Of a stretch of DNA of 64,000 bases, positions 1-8,528 are shown piece after piece (position 1 is the stretch's first letter; the number at the start of each line of letters is the position of its first letter). The DNA is taken from assembly GCF_009738185.1 (NCBI RefSeq), contig NZ_CP046509.1:685501-749500 (forward strand), in the 5' to 3' direction. The notes under the pieces are model-generated. The model did no database searches. It had not been told where the DNA came from and was given only the letters and a program-made list of their open reading frames with translations. Source of the DNA: Erwinia sorbitola (GTDB lineage: Bacteria; Pseudomonadota; Gammaproteobacteria; Enterobacterales; Enterobacteriaceae). The position numbers were made by a program, and so were the translations under genes.

Positions 1-1
1 A

Positions 2-460
2 CTAGCGGTAGCTGAAAAGTTGCCCTGACGGGATAATGATCAGGTGCTCGCCGTTGAAGTTAAGCGTGTCAAATCTGACCTCTTTCTGCCAGTTGTAGCC
101 GAGCATATTTCTGATCATACGATCCCGGTGATCGTCTTTATGATAGACCGGTTTAAGATCGAAAGTTACTTCACCCTGGCCAATACTGCGCTGTAGCAGA
201 TGCACTTTTACACCAAAACGATTGTCGTTCGGGCTGGTCACTGTCAGGCTCAGTATTTTATTCTCGGTGGTAAACGCGGTGTCATACACCTCTCGCTGAC
301 GTGACAGCAGATCGTAGTAGCCCAGCTGCACATCTACCCCGCGAAATGATGGGCTAAACAGCATAGTCTGCCGGCCCGGAAGGCGGTTCATCATCGCGGC
401 AATCAGCAGAACCACTACCGTCGCCAGCAGTAAGCTACCTGACGCAATTTTCCATTTCAT
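2..460 (-). CDS. Small single-pass membrane protein, partner of ToxR-type regulator
   Basis: A 152-residue protein of unknown function. Residues about 5-24 form one hydrophobic segment followed by a short basic stretch, and the rest (about 125 residues) is polar, so it is probably anchored in the inner membrane with a periplasmic domain. It overlaps the 3' end of the upstream CadC/ToxR-like regulator by 26 nt, so the two are very likely co-transcribed and translationally coupled. By analogy with ToxR-ToxS pairs, a small membrane partner that modulates the sensor is plausible, but I see no sequence similarity to ToxS. The stop codon is at the very edge of the window and the gene is complete. 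Confidence 0.6.
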   Translation of the reverse strand: MKWKIASGSLLLATVVVLLIAAMMNRLPGRQTMLFSPSFRGVDVQLGYYDLLSRQREVYDTAFTTENKILSLTVTSPNDNRFGVKVHLLQRSIGQGEVTFDLKPVYHKDDHRDRMIRNMLGYNWQKEVRFDTLNFNGEHLIIIPSGQLFSYR

Positions 461-1361
461 TCAGCTTTCTCTCCGTTTCCCGGTAAATTAGCGCCGTGAG
501 CAGCGGGCCGTTAGTGCGCCAGTTAAGAATATTCATTGCCAGCTGCTCGCTGTTGCAGGGACTGGTCAGTGTCAGGGTGTAGTTAAGAGACATGCTGGTC
601 GCAAAGAAGAACACCTCCATGGTGACTTTCTGATCTTTGAGCATCTGATTAAGTTGTGGCAGCATCGATACCAGCTGTTTATTCAGCTCTTCGGAGGCAT
701 TCGTTCTGATTGGACGGCGCTCCAGCTCCATTAGCCGAATATTGCTGTAGCTCGCTGAATCCAGCTCGTTCACCCTGGAGGGCGGGGCATAGGCTGGCAG
801 CACGAAGAACCATACAATCAGGCCGATTAATAACAGCACCTGCGCAGGCACCAGCCAGTACCAGAAACGTTGTTTTTTGACGGGCGCAGAGCTTTCCACA
901 GCCGGTTCAGCCAGTGATGCGCTCAGGGGTTCCGCCGCTGACTCCGTCAGACTTCGTTCAGCGTGCTCGTCGTAAAGCTGAGGGGGTTCATGTGACAGCG
1001 GCGCAATCTCAGCGAGCGTCTCTTTTTCTGTAGCGGAAACCCGCTGGCAATACTCAGCTTCGAGAATATAGCCTTTTCTGGGGATGGTTTTAATAATGCG
1101 CTGCTGCTTGCCATCATCTTCCAGCGCCACACGCAGCGCATGAATCGCATTCGGTAAACTGTTGTTACCAACGACCCGGTCTTCCCAAACCAGCGTATTC
1201 AGTTCATCACGGGTCAGTATTTTCCCGGCGTTTTCAGCCAGTACCAGCAGCAGCTTAAGCTGGTATTCGCCCAGACGACGCTGCTCACCGCTGCTTTGAT
1301 GCAGCAATGCACCTGATGAGAAATCAACGTACCAGTGATGAATTATAAAATCAGCAGTCAT
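435..1361 (-). CDS. CadC/ToxR-type membrane-anchored winged-helix regulator
   Basis: The 308-residue protein begins with an OmpR/PhoB-type winged-helix DNA-binding domain (about residues 8-105; the recognition-helix region carries NSLPNAIHALRVAL and the wing ends IKTIPRKGYIL). A Glu/Ala/Ser-rich linker follows (about 110-160), then one transmembrane segment (about 168-190) and a C-terminal periplasmic domain of about 115 residues. This is the layout of CadC/ToxR one-component regulators, which sense a periplasmic signal and bind DNA from the membrane. No receiver domain is present. The target is not evident; the downstream overlapping membrane protein is the likeliest partner. The start at 1361 is taken because it gives the full winged-helix domain; there is no strong Shine-Dalgarno sequence. 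Confidence 0.8.
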   Translation of the reverse strand: MTADFIIHHWYVDFSSGALLHQSSGEQRRLGEYQLKLLLVLAENAGKILTRDELNTLVWEDRVVGNNSLPNAIHALRVALEDDGKQQRIIKTIPRKGYILEAEYCQRVSATEKETLAEIAPLSHEPPQLYDEHAERSLTESAAEPLSASLAEPAVESSAPVKKQRFWYWLVPAQVLLLIGLIVWFFVLPAYAPPSRVNELDSASYSNIRLMELERRPIRTNASEELNKQLVSMLPQLNQMLKDQKVTMEVFFFATSMSLNYTLTLTSPCNSEQLAMNILNWRTNGPLLTALIYRETERKLNEMENCVR

Positions 1362-1756
1362 AAGTGTCGTATATCAGAGAGGTGTCGGGAGCCAGCGGCT
1401 TGCATGTCTGGCGCGCACAGTCACTCAAGGGCTTATCGCTTCCAGGACTTTTCTTATATTAACGTATAAGCCCGCTTAACTGGAATTTTTATGGTCATTC
1501 TTACTGTATTCAGAATAATCAACAAGGGTTATTAATAGTCAATCCGCTAGCGAAAATGCGTCAGCGCAAACGACGATGGCAGGGTGATAAAGATCAATAC
1601 CTTTAGTGGGGTAAAGACGGGTATGATTTGAGTTAAGTTTATTTAAATTAATGAGTTATGTGATCTGCCGCGTAAGGAAAATATTGCAAGCTGGCGGAAT
1701 AGTGCCACAATTAATTTAACAGATACTCAACCGGGCATTTGAACCAGGAGCCTGAA
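1362..1756. other. Divergent intergenic region (ToxR-like regulator / cupin)
   Basis: About 395 bp without a convincing gene. It is AT-rich in its right half (1620-1740), as expected for promoters firing both ways. A small inverted repeat with arms CTTATA and TATAAG around six bases lies at 1453-1470 and could be a regulator site. I see no terminator or RNA gene. Confidence 0.4.
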
Positions 1757-2431
1757 ATGTTGACCAACTCTCGCAGTGTAATGTTAATGATGTCGTTTGC
1801 TGCCGGAACCTTTGCTGCTGGTGCTTCATCAAAACCGCGTCATCTGATGCTGGCGCAGCCATCGCAGGGCATCCCCAATAATCCGCTGCCACTGATTATT
1901 TACCCGGAGGTGGTGCCGGAAGAAGTGGAGCAGGGGGAGCAGGGGGAATCAGGGCAACAATGGGAACCGGGGGAACAAGCGGAACAAAATGATGAGGGGA
2001 TCGAGGAGCACAGACGAGATCTGGCACAGTGGTTCCGCACTGAGTTTGGCCGCCACGGCTGGCCCGTTAGCTGGCATGGGCCGATCTATCCCTATACTCA
2101 CTATCACCCGAACACTCACGAACTACTGGGGATCACCAGCGGCTGGGCTGAAATTCTGTTTGGTGGCGAAAGCGGGCGAATGGTCACCGTCTATGCGGGA
2201 GATGCAATACTGATCCCGGCGGGGGTTGGACATCAGCAAATTTCTGCCAGCGAAGATTTTATGGCCGTTGGGGCTTACCCACCGGGGATCAAGCCAAAAA
2301 CGCTGGGTGACGAGCAGGCATTGCTGGAACAGTCTATGCTTGAAATAAAACGTGTCGCGATACCTGCAACCGATCCTATTACCGGTGGGGAAGGTGCATT
2401 GACTGAGGTCTGGCATCAGCAGGCACATTAA
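1757..2431 (+). CDS. YjlB-family cupin protein with Gln/Glu-rich insert
   Basis: A 224-residue protein with one cupin beta-barrel. The first cupin motif gives metal-binding candidates in YTHYHPNTHE and the second is PAGVGHQ; the opening IPNNPLPLIIYPE and the HGWPVSW and GIYPY-like segments match the uncharacterised YjlB cupin family as I remember it. The start is ATG 1757, which has AGGAG six bases upstream; an in-frame TTG at 1739 is less likely. Between residues of about 50 and 75 there is a low-complexity run of repeated Glu-Gln-Gly units that I do not expect in this family and that may come from slippage in a GAGCAGGGG-type DNA repeat. The N-terminus is hydrophobic but not a clear signal peptide. 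Function and substrate are unknown. Confidence 0.75.
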   Translation: MLTNSRSVMLMMSFAAGTFAAGASSKPRHLMLAQPSQGIPNNPLPLIIYPEVVPEEVEQGEQGESGQQWEPGEQAEQNDEGIEEHRRDLAQWFRTEFGRHGWPVSWHGPIYPYTHYHPNTHELLGITSGWAEILFGGESGRMVTVYAGDAILIPAGVGHQQISASEDFMAVGAYPPGIKPKTLGDEQALLEQSMLEIKRVAIPATDPITGGEGALTEVWHQQAH

Positions 2432-2745
2432 AACCCTGTATTTATATTCGCTATTGCGTCGCCGGACAGTGCTTTAAAACCCTCACGTGCTCGCTGTACG
2501 CTCCGGTTTTCCTGCACTGTTCGTGTCCGGACTGGCTGCGACTATTACACCTGCCGGGTTAATATTTATCGTTCGACCGGAATGCACTATCCTGGTGCAT
2601 CCTTTTCTTCCTTTCGCTTCTCCTTACCCGATTTATCACCAGATGATTGTTGCTTCATCGTCCTGCACGGGGCGGGCTGCCCGTTCTGACTCTGGCACAC
2701 TTTGTGCAACGCTTATTCAGGTTCACAGACAGCGGTAGGGAAATC
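2432..2745. other. Intergenic region with long imperfect inverted repeat
   Basis: 314 bp between the cupin and the ATP-grasp gene. At 2462-2530 two arms pair imperfectly: CCGGACA, GTGC and AAAACC on the left against GGTTTT, GCAC and TGTCCGG on the right, with small internal loops. It resembles decayed palindromic intergenic repeats of Enterobacterales rather than a terminator, since no T-run follows. The 83-residue reading frame here lacks coding character. Confidence 0.4.
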
Positions 2746-4182
2746 ATGAATCAAAGCTATCAAATAGCGTCGCACTTTTATGATGAGATGTTGCTGAACG
2801 ATGGACGCTATCGCGGGCACTATCGGGAATACTGGCAGTGGTTACAACAGGCTGACCAGCAGGCGATTGCGCGTAAACGTGAAGAGGCTGAACTGCTGTT
2901 TCACCGCCTGGGGATTACCTTTAACGTCTATGGTGATGACGGCGGCGCTGAACGACTGATCCCGTTCGACAGCGTACCGCGCATTATTCCCGCCAGCGAA
3001 TGGGCGATGCTGGATAAAGGCATCCGCCAGCGTGTGCAGGCACTGAACGCTTTTCTGCACGATATCTACCACGATCAACGCATTCTGAAGGCGGGAATTA
3101 TTCCGGCGGAACAGGTGCTGGTGAATGACCAGTATCAACCCTGTATGCAGGGGCTTAATCTGCACCGCAATCTTTACGCGCATATTATTGGTGTAGATAT
3201 GGTGCGCAACAGCGACGGTGAATACTACGTGCTGGAGGATAACCTGCGTACTCCGTCCGGCGTCTCTTACATGCTGGAAAATCGCAGAATGATGATGCGT
3301 CTCTATCCGGAGCTGTTTGCCGATCAGCGCATTGCTCCCGTGGAGCGTTATCCGTCGCTGTTATTACAAACCCTGCGTGAAAGCTCACCGATCAACGATC
3401 CGGTGGTGGTGGTATTAACTCCCGGCCGCTTTAACAGCGCCTACTTTGAGCACAGTTTTCTTGCGCAGCAGATGGGCGTTGAGCTGGTGGAAAGTGCCGA
3501 TCTGTTTGTTAAAGATGGCGCGGTACTCATGCGAACGACCGCCGGGCCATGCAAGATCGACGTGATCTACCGCCGCGTGGATGATGCCTTCCTCGATCCT
3601 CTGGCTTTCCGGCCGGACTCAATGCTTGGCGTACCGGGGCTGCTGTCGGTATATCGCGCCGGTAACGTGGTGCTGGCTAACGCTATCGGCACCGGGGTAG
3701 CAGATGATAAGTCGATCTATCCCTATGTGCCGGAAATGGTGCGCTTCTATCTCGGCGAAGAGCCGATCCTCAACAATGTACCCACCTGGCAGTGCCGTCG
3801 CCCTGATGAGCTATCCTGGGTGCTGGCAAACCTTGAAAAACTGGTGGTGAAAGAGGTTCACGGTGCAGGCGGTTATGGCATGTTGATTGGCCCGGTTGCC
3901 AGCAAACAGCAGCTGGCGGATTTTCGCGCACTGCTGCTGGCCAAACCGCAGAACTACATCGCACAGAACACGCTGGCACTCTCCACCTGCCCGACTTTTG
4001 TTGAACAGGGACTGGCACCGCGTCATATCGATCTGCGGCCATTTGCCCTGAGCGGCGCAGAGATCCGGCTGGTACCCGGCGGGCTGACCCGCGTGGCGCT
4101 GACCGAAGGTTCGCTGGTGGTGAACTCATCGCAGGGTGGAGGAACAAAGGATACCTGGGTTCTGGAGGATGACGCATGCTGA
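2746..4182 (+). CDS. Circularly permuted ATP-grasp family protein
   Basis: A 478-residue protein of the circularly permuted ATP-grasp type (DUF404/DUF407-like), predicted in the literature to ligate amino acids or peptides. Family hallmarks visible here are YYVLEDNLRTPSGVSYMLENR in the first half (about residues 155-180) and VVKEVHGAGGYGMLIG in the second half (about 360-380). The start is ATG 2746 (MNQSYQIAS) with a G-rich Shine-Dalgarno just upstream; a longer frame from 2647 adds 33 residues without similarity. It is the first gene of a packed set with alpha-E, transglutaminase and Anbu genes, the arrangement in which this family is repeatedly found. It overlaps the next gene by 7 nt. The substrate is unknown. 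Confidence 0.9.
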   Translation: MNQSYQIASHFYDEMLLNDGRYRGHYREYWQWLQQADQQAIARKREEAELLFHRLGITFNVYGDDGGAERLIPFDSVPRIIPASEWAMLDKGIRQRVQALNAFLHDIYHDQRILKAGIIPAEQVLVNDQYQPCMQGLNLHRNLYAHIIGVDMVRNSDGEYYVLEDNLRTPSGVSYMLENRRMMMRLYPELFADQRIAPVERYPSLLLQTLRESSPINDPVVVVLTPGRFNSAYFEHSFLAQQMGVELVESADLFVKDGAVLMRTTAGPCKIDVIYRRVDDAFLDPLAFRPDSMLGVPGLLSVYRAGNVVLANAIGTGVADDKSIYPYVPEMVRFYLGEEPILNNVPTWQCRRPDELSWVLANLEKLVVKEVHGAGGYGMLIGPVASKQQLADFRALLLAKPQNYIAQNTLALSTCPTFVEQGLAPRHIDLRPFALSGAEIRLVPGGLTRVALTEGSLVVNSSQGGGTKDTWVLEDDAC

Positions 4183-5105
4183 GTCGCACGGCCAGTGGCC
4201 TGTACTGGATGGCGCGCTATTTAGAGCGCGCGGAAAATATTGCGCGGGTGCTCGACGTCACCAACCGTCTTTCACTGATGCCGGTGCGCGGCAGCCTTAA
4301 CAATGAGCTGCGCGTACCGCTTAACCTTACCCATACTGATGAGCTTTACTGGTCAGTGAGCGATCGACTCTCCATGTCGCAGCTGTTCAGTTTTTTTGCC
4401 TTTGATGAACGGAACCCCGGCAGCATCTTCAACTGCTGGCAGTCAGCCTGGAACAACGCGCACGCGGTACGTGGCAGCCTCTCTTCGGAAGTATGGGAGA
4501 GCATCAACTCCAGCTGGATTGAGCTGCGCAAACTGCGTCAAAACGGCGTCAGCAGCGGCGGTGCAGATGCCTTTTTCGACTGGGTAAAAGAGCGCTCGCA
4601 TCTGTTTCGTGGCGCCATGTTTGGCACCCTGATGCGCGGTGATGCGATGAGTTTTATCCGGCTCGGCACCCTGCTGGAGCGCGCAGACTGCACGGCACGG
4701 CTGCTCGACGTTTATCAATATCTGAGTGACGAAGATGACGACACGGTACGTGAATATTACCGGCTGGATACGCTGCTGCGCTCCGTCTCTGCGCGTGAAG
4801 CCTATCACACCATCTACAAACAGCAGCTGGCGGCTGACGGCGTCAATGAGATGCTGATCCTGCGTGAGGAGAGTCCGCGATCGTTACGATCCTGCCTCGA
4901 TGAGATCGCCAATCAGCTTAATCAGATCGGCAGCAGCGGTGAGGATCGGCCGCGATATCTGCTCACGGTACTCCATGCAGAATTGCGCTTCAGCAGCTGG
5001 GAATCGCTGATGAGCGACGGGCTGCACAGCTGGCTGCAACATTTTCTTGGCGAGCTGGCATCGATTGCCGACAGCATTCACCACACCTATCTGGAGGCAA
5101 AATAA
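4176..5105 (+). CDS. Alpha-E domain protein of the ATP-grasp/Anbu cluster
   Basis: A 309-residue, predominantly alpha-helical protein beginning MLSRTASGLYWMARYLERAE, the signature of alpha-E proteins. A second conserved segment is FIRLGTLLERADCTARLLDV (about residues 158-180). Alpha-E proteins have no known catalytic activity; they almost always accompany circularly permuted ATP-grasp proteins, sometimes fused to them, and are thought to be their partners. Translation is coupled: GGAGG lies inside the end of the ATP-grasp gene, seven bases before ATG 4176. Its stop overlaps the next start (TAATG). Confidence 0.88.
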   Translation: MLSRTASGLYWMARYLERAENIARVLDVTNRLSLMPVRGSLNNELRVPLNLTHTDELYWSVSDRLSMSQLFSFFAFDERNPGSIFNCWQSAWNNAHAVRGSLSSEVWESINSSWIELRKLRQNGVSSGGADAFFDWVKERSHLFRGAMFGTLMRGDAMSFIRLGTLLERADCTARLLDVYQYLSDEDDDTVREYYRLDTLLRSVSAREAYHTIYKQQLAADGVNEMLILREESPRSLRSCLDEIANQLNQIGSSGEDRPRYLLTVLHAELRFSSWESLMSDGLHSWLQHFLGELASIADSIHHTYLEAK

Positions 5106-5905
5106 TGAAGCTGACCATCGCGCATAAAACCTGTTTCAGCTATCAAAGCATGGTGCGTCAGAGCACGCAGTATCTGCGTCTGACGCCGCAGGATTCGGTA
5201 CATCAGCATATTATTTCCTGGGATCTGCTGCTGCCGGAAGAGGCGATTTGCACCACCGATACCTGGGGCAACGTACTGCATGTGCTGACTCTGGATCGTC
5301 CCCATCAGGAAATTGAGATTGAGGCGCGTGGCGTGGTCGAGATCCTTGATGATGAAGACTGTGCCCCGGATCCGGACTGCCTGCTGTCGCCGCTGGTATT
5401 TTTACGCATCAGCCCGCTGACCCAGCCGGATGCGGCAATCTGCGAATTTGCCCGCCGCTACTATCGTGAAGAGGCACCCCTCGCCAGTCTGGAGCGTCTG
5501 ATGGGCGAGCTGCTGCTGAAAATGCCTTATCAGCCAGGCAGCACGCTGGTTACCGATACGGCGGCAAAAGTTTTCGCTGCGGGCTGCGGTGTTTGTCAGG
5601 ATCACAGCCATGTCTTTCTTGCCTGCTGTCGCAGTCTGCATATTCCCGCCCGCTATGTCAGCGGCTATCTCTATACTGATCATGTGGAACATGTGGCAAC
5701 GCACGCCTGGGTGGAAGCCTGGATAGATGGCAGCTGGCACAGTTTCGATATTACCAATAATACCCGCAGCACCCGTCAGCATCTGAAGCTGGCGGTGGGG
5801 GTGGATTATCTTGATGCCTGCCCGGTGCGTGGAATGCGCCTTGGCGGCGGCAGTGAAGATATGCAGGCAGTGGCTGCGGTACAACTGGTGTTTTCGCAGC
5901 AGTAA
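5105..5905 (+). CDS. Transglutaminase-like cysteine protease family protein
   Basis: A 266-residue protein with an N-terminal beta domain of bacterial transglutaminases (KLTIAHKTCFSYQ...QYLRLTP, about residues 2-35) and a transglutaminase core. The predicted triad is the Cys in CGVCQDHSH (about 161), the His in HAWVEAWI (about 199) and the Asp in FDITNN (about 215). Such proteins hydrolyse or transfer amide bonds; in clusters with ATP-grasp ligases they are proposed to remove or remodel the attached peptide. It starts inside the stop of the alpha-E gene and is followed 18 nt later by the Anbu gene, so all four are probably one transcript. No signal peptide is seen, so it is probably cytoplasmic. 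Confidence 0.9.
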   Translation: MKLTIAHKTCFSYQSMVRQSTQYLRLTPQDSVHQHIISWDLLLPEEAICTTDTWGNVLHVLTLDRPHQEIEIEARGVVEILDDEDCAPDPDCLLSPLVFLRISPLTQPDAAICEFARRYYREEAPLASLERLMGELLLKMPYQPGSTLVTDTAAKVFAAGCGVCQDHSHVFLACCRSLHIPARYVSGYLYTDHVEHVATHAWVEAWIDGSWHSFDITNNTRSTRQHLKLAVGVDYLDACPVRGMRLGGGSEDMQAVAAVQLVFSQQ

Positions 5906-5923
5906 TTTTATATCGGGCTAACT

Positions 5924-6646
5924 ATGACCTACTGTGTGGCAATGCGCTTATCGTCAGGGATGATTTTCGTTTCCGATTCCCGCACTAATGCGGGTGTGGA
6001 TCATATCTCCTCGTTTCGAAAGCTTCATGTTTTTCAGCAGGATGGCGAGCGAACCCTGGTGCTGCAAAGTGCCGGGAATCTTGCCACCACGCAAAGCGCG
6101 CTGAGTCTGCTGCGACGCGGCTGTGAAGATGGCAGCAATAATGGCAATAAACCCAGCCTGATGACCGCTACCAATATGTACGACGTGGCGCTGCTGGTGG
6201 GTGAAACACTGCGTTCGGTGATCAAACGCGACGGCGAAGAGTTTGGCGGCACGCTGATGCTGGGCGGACAGATTAAAGGCGAAGAGCCACGGCTGTTCCA
6301 GATCTACCCGCAGGGTAACTTTATTGAAGCCAGCACCGATACTCCCTATTTTCAGATTGGGGAAAGTAAATACGGTAAGCCAATTATTGACCGCGTGCTG
6401 CGCTTTGATACTCCCTTAGACCAGGCAATGCAGTGTGCCCTGATTTCGATGGACTCCACGCTGGCGAGTAATATTTCGGTGGGGTTACCGCTGGATGTGA
6501 TGGTCTATCCGGTGGATAGCTACAGCAGCATGCAGCAGTATCATATTACTGATAAACATCCCTATTTTTCGCAGATTCGACAGTTATGGAGCAGCGGCTT
6601 ATTAAGCGTGTTTTCGCAGCTGCCGCCGTTGCAGTTGGATGAGTGA
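5924..6646 (+). CDS. anbu: Anbu: proteasome-like Ntn-hydrolase (ancestral beta subunit)
   Basis: A 240-residue protein beginning MTYCVAMRLSSG, with VSDSRTNAG and SSFRKLH following. After removal of Met1, Thr2 would be the N-terminal nucleophile, with Asp18 and Lys33 in the positions of the catalytic Asp17/Lys33 pair of proteasome beta subunits. This is the bacterial proteasome homologue called Anbu or BPH, which forms helical or ring-like assemblies and for which a physiological substrate is not established. It closes the ATP-grasp, alpha-E, transglutaminase cluster, the characteristic Anbu neighbourhood. The Shine-Dalgarno sequence is weak. Directly after the stop codon a 52-bp repeat array begins. 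Confidence 0.88.
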   Translation: MTYCVAMRLSSGMIFVSDSRTNAGVDHISSFRKLHVFQQDGERTLVLQSAGNLATTQSALSLLRRGCEDGSNNGNKPSLMTATNMYDVALLVGETLRSVIKRDGEEFGGTLMLGGQIKGEEPRLFQIYPQGNFIEASTDTPYFQIGESKYGKPIIDRVLRFDTPLDQAMQCALISMDSTLASNISVGLPLDVMVYPVDSYSSMQQYHITDKHPYFSQIRQLWSSGLLSVFSQLPPLQLDE

Positions 6647-6650
6647 GCGA

Positions 6651-6984
6651 CACGGGCGAGGCGTGCCTCGCCCCTACGAGGATCCACAAGCTTTGTTTCG
6701 TACACGGACGAGGCGTGCCTCGCCCCTACTAGGATCCGCAAGCTTTGTTTCGTACACGGGCGAGGCGTGCCTCGCCCCTACGAGGCTCCGCAATTTTTGT
6801 TTCGTACACGGACGAGGCGTGCCTCGCCCCTACGAGGCTCCGCAATTTTTGTTTCGTACACGGACGAGGCGTGCCTCGCCCCTACGAGGCTCCGCAATCT
6901 TTGTTTCGTACACGGACGAGGCGTGCCTCGCCCCTACGGGTACTCACAATCTTTCTTTTCGTATGGGTCAGGCACGCCTGACCC
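6651..6984. repeat. Six 52-bp tandem repeats plus a divergent seventh, each with a palindrome
   Basis: Units begin at 6651, 6703, 6755, 6807, 6859 and 6911, exactly 52 bp apart, followed at 6963 by a degenerate unit. Each unit carries a palindrome of 9-bp arms (GGGCGAGGC or a one-base variant, and GCCTCGCCC) separated by two bases, then a less conserved linker ending in TTTGTTTCGTA. The seventh unit has different but again complementary arms, GGGTCAGGC and GCCTGACCC (6965-6984). No spacers of unique sequence exist, so this is not a CRISPR array. The array lies between the convergent Anbu and serine-hydrolase genes; open frames through it are artefacts of its repetitive sequence. Confidence 0.92.
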
Positions 6985-8178
6985 TTGACGCCTGATCGCG
7001 GCATCCTGGCTTTCCGCCATACGCAACAAAATGCGATGACCGATGGTGTTATCCCAGTTAAAACTATTTTGCAGCACCACAATCGCCGTTTTATGTTTCA
7101 AATCCATGCCGATATAACTCGCATAGCCGCCAATAAATCCTGACTGATAAATAATGCTCTGCCCGTTGAGATTGCTACTCAGCCACGCCAGCGCTGATGA
7201 GTCATTCTGCGGCGCTTTAAAACGGATGGTGGTGGCATCATTAAAGGCACGATCCAGTAACGGATCGCCGCTGCCGTACAGATGCGCATGCAGATAACTC
7301 AGCAAATCGTTGGCGCTTGACCACAGCGATGCTGCTCCCACCATATAGCCGTTAAAATGCCACTCCGGCACCACCTCTCCGCGTTTAATAAATTTCGGCT
7401 GATCCCCCGCATGCCCGCGTGCCCGTTTTATATACCCTGGCAGCAGCTGCGGCTGATAGCCGGTGTGGCGCAGGCCAAGAGGCGCAATAATCCGCCGCTG
7501 TGCGATCTGCTGCGGTGCTTCGCCGGACTGCTGCGTCATGGCGTAATCAAGAATGGCGTAGCCCAGATTAGAGTAAATCACCTGCTGCTGGCGCGGGCGG
7601 CTGAACTCCTGCAAATAAGCGAGAAACTCGCCGTCATCAAGATCGTCGTAGAAGGGAGAACCGTAGAACAGCCATGCGGTCAGCTTGCGCAGCATATGCA
7701 GGCTCGGCATCTGGCGCGGCAGCCCGGAGGTATGGGTGGCGAGCTGTTGCAGGGTGATATTGCGGGCATCTTCACTGAGAGGCACCTTGTTGCCAATCAG
7801 CTCACCGAGGGTTGCTTCCCAGCGCAGTTTGCCGTCTGCCACCAGCAGCGCTGCACTTTCGGCAGTAAAGCCTTTGGTAACGGAACCAACGGCAAACAGT
7901 GTATCGCCATCCACCGGAATGCGTTTATCCGTATCGGTAAAACCGTAGCTGAAGATATGGCGTTGACCATCGGCACTCAGCACCGCCACCACCATGCCCG
8001 GCGTTTGCTGCCGATCGATCTGCGGCTGTGCCAGCTGGTCAATCTGCACTTTAAGCGGCAGGTGACAGCTGGCCCGCAGGCTGGCTGACGGGGAGGTATC
8101 AATACTGTTGCTGGAGAGCGAGCCGCAGCCCGCAAACAGCAGGCAGAGAAGGGGCAACAGCGATTTCAGCTTCATCAT
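6934..8178 (-). CDS. Beta-lactamase-family serine hydrolase lipoprotein (class C/AmpH-EstB type)
   Basis: A 414-residue predicted lipoprotein. Starting at the double Met (8178/8175) it has a short signal peptide ending in the lipobox LFAGC with Cys18. The serine-hydrolase fold shows SVTK (Ser99 and Lys102), the class C type YSN motif at 202-204 and a late QSGFIGGY segment in place of KTG. Relatives are penicillin-binding esterases and peptidases of the periplasm; the substrate here is unknown. The frame could be read from 8280, adding 34 residues without a Shine-Dalgarno sequence. The last 18 or so residues (GSGVPDPYEKKDCEYP) are encoded by the divergent end of the repeat array, so the original C-terminus was probably replaced when the repeat arrived. 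Confidence 0.83.
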   Translation of the reverse strand: MMKLKSLLPLLCLLFAGCGSLSSNSIDTSPSASLRASCHLPLKVQIDQLAQPQIDRQQTPGMVVAVLSADGQRHIFSYGFTDTDKRIPVDGDTLFAVGSVTKGFTAESAALLVADGKLRWEATLGELIGNKVPLSEDARNITLQQLATHTSGLPRQMPSLHMLRKLTAWLFYGSPFYDDLDDGEFLAYLQEFSRPRQQQVIYSNLGYAILDYAMTQQSGEAPQQIAQRRIIAPLGLRHTGYQPQLLPGYIKRARGHAGDQPKFIKRGEVVPEWHFNGYMVGAASLWSSANDLLSYLHAHLYGSGDPLLDRAFNDATTIRFKAPQNDSSALAWLSSNLNGQSIIYQSGFIGGYASYIGMDLKHKTAIVVLQNSFNWDNTIGHRILLRMAESQDAAIRRQGSGVPDPYEKKDCEYP

Positions 8179-8528
8179 GGTGTAGTCAGTCATGCTGATA
8201 ATTTTTACTGCCACACGCGCTTTATGCTGCCGGGAGGAAAAGGAGCGCACTAACGTGCGAAAAATTTCCGAAAAGTACATGCTGAAACGATGCGGTAATT
8301 AAAAAATAGCAATAAATTTAATAAGTTATGGTTGCCCGCATTTTAACCTGAACGTCCGGTAAACGGCAACAAAAGCCGTCAGCCCTGACCCTGTTTTATA
8401 CAATCTTAGTCTTGAATTTTCTGCGCCCTGTCGTCTCAAATTCAACGGGTATTTCTTCTGTCACTTTGCTGACATGAAAGCGTCATCCGGGGTGGTTAGT
8501 GTGCCGTAAAACACCTGGAGGCTAACCC

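Noticed and set aside
2487..2738. 83-residue frame before the ATP-grasp gene
   Set aside because: Runs through the inverted-repeat region and leads into the gene without a start signal.
6651..6984. CRISPR array
   Set aside because: Units are contiguous near-identical repeats with no unique spacers and no cas genes nearby; the same holds for 13054-13424.
6639..7082. Several overlapping reading frames of 66-118 residues through the 52-bp array
   Set aside because: They repeat RGVPRPYEAP-like units purely because the DNA is repeated and 52 is not a multiple of three, so all three frames stay open. No start signals.
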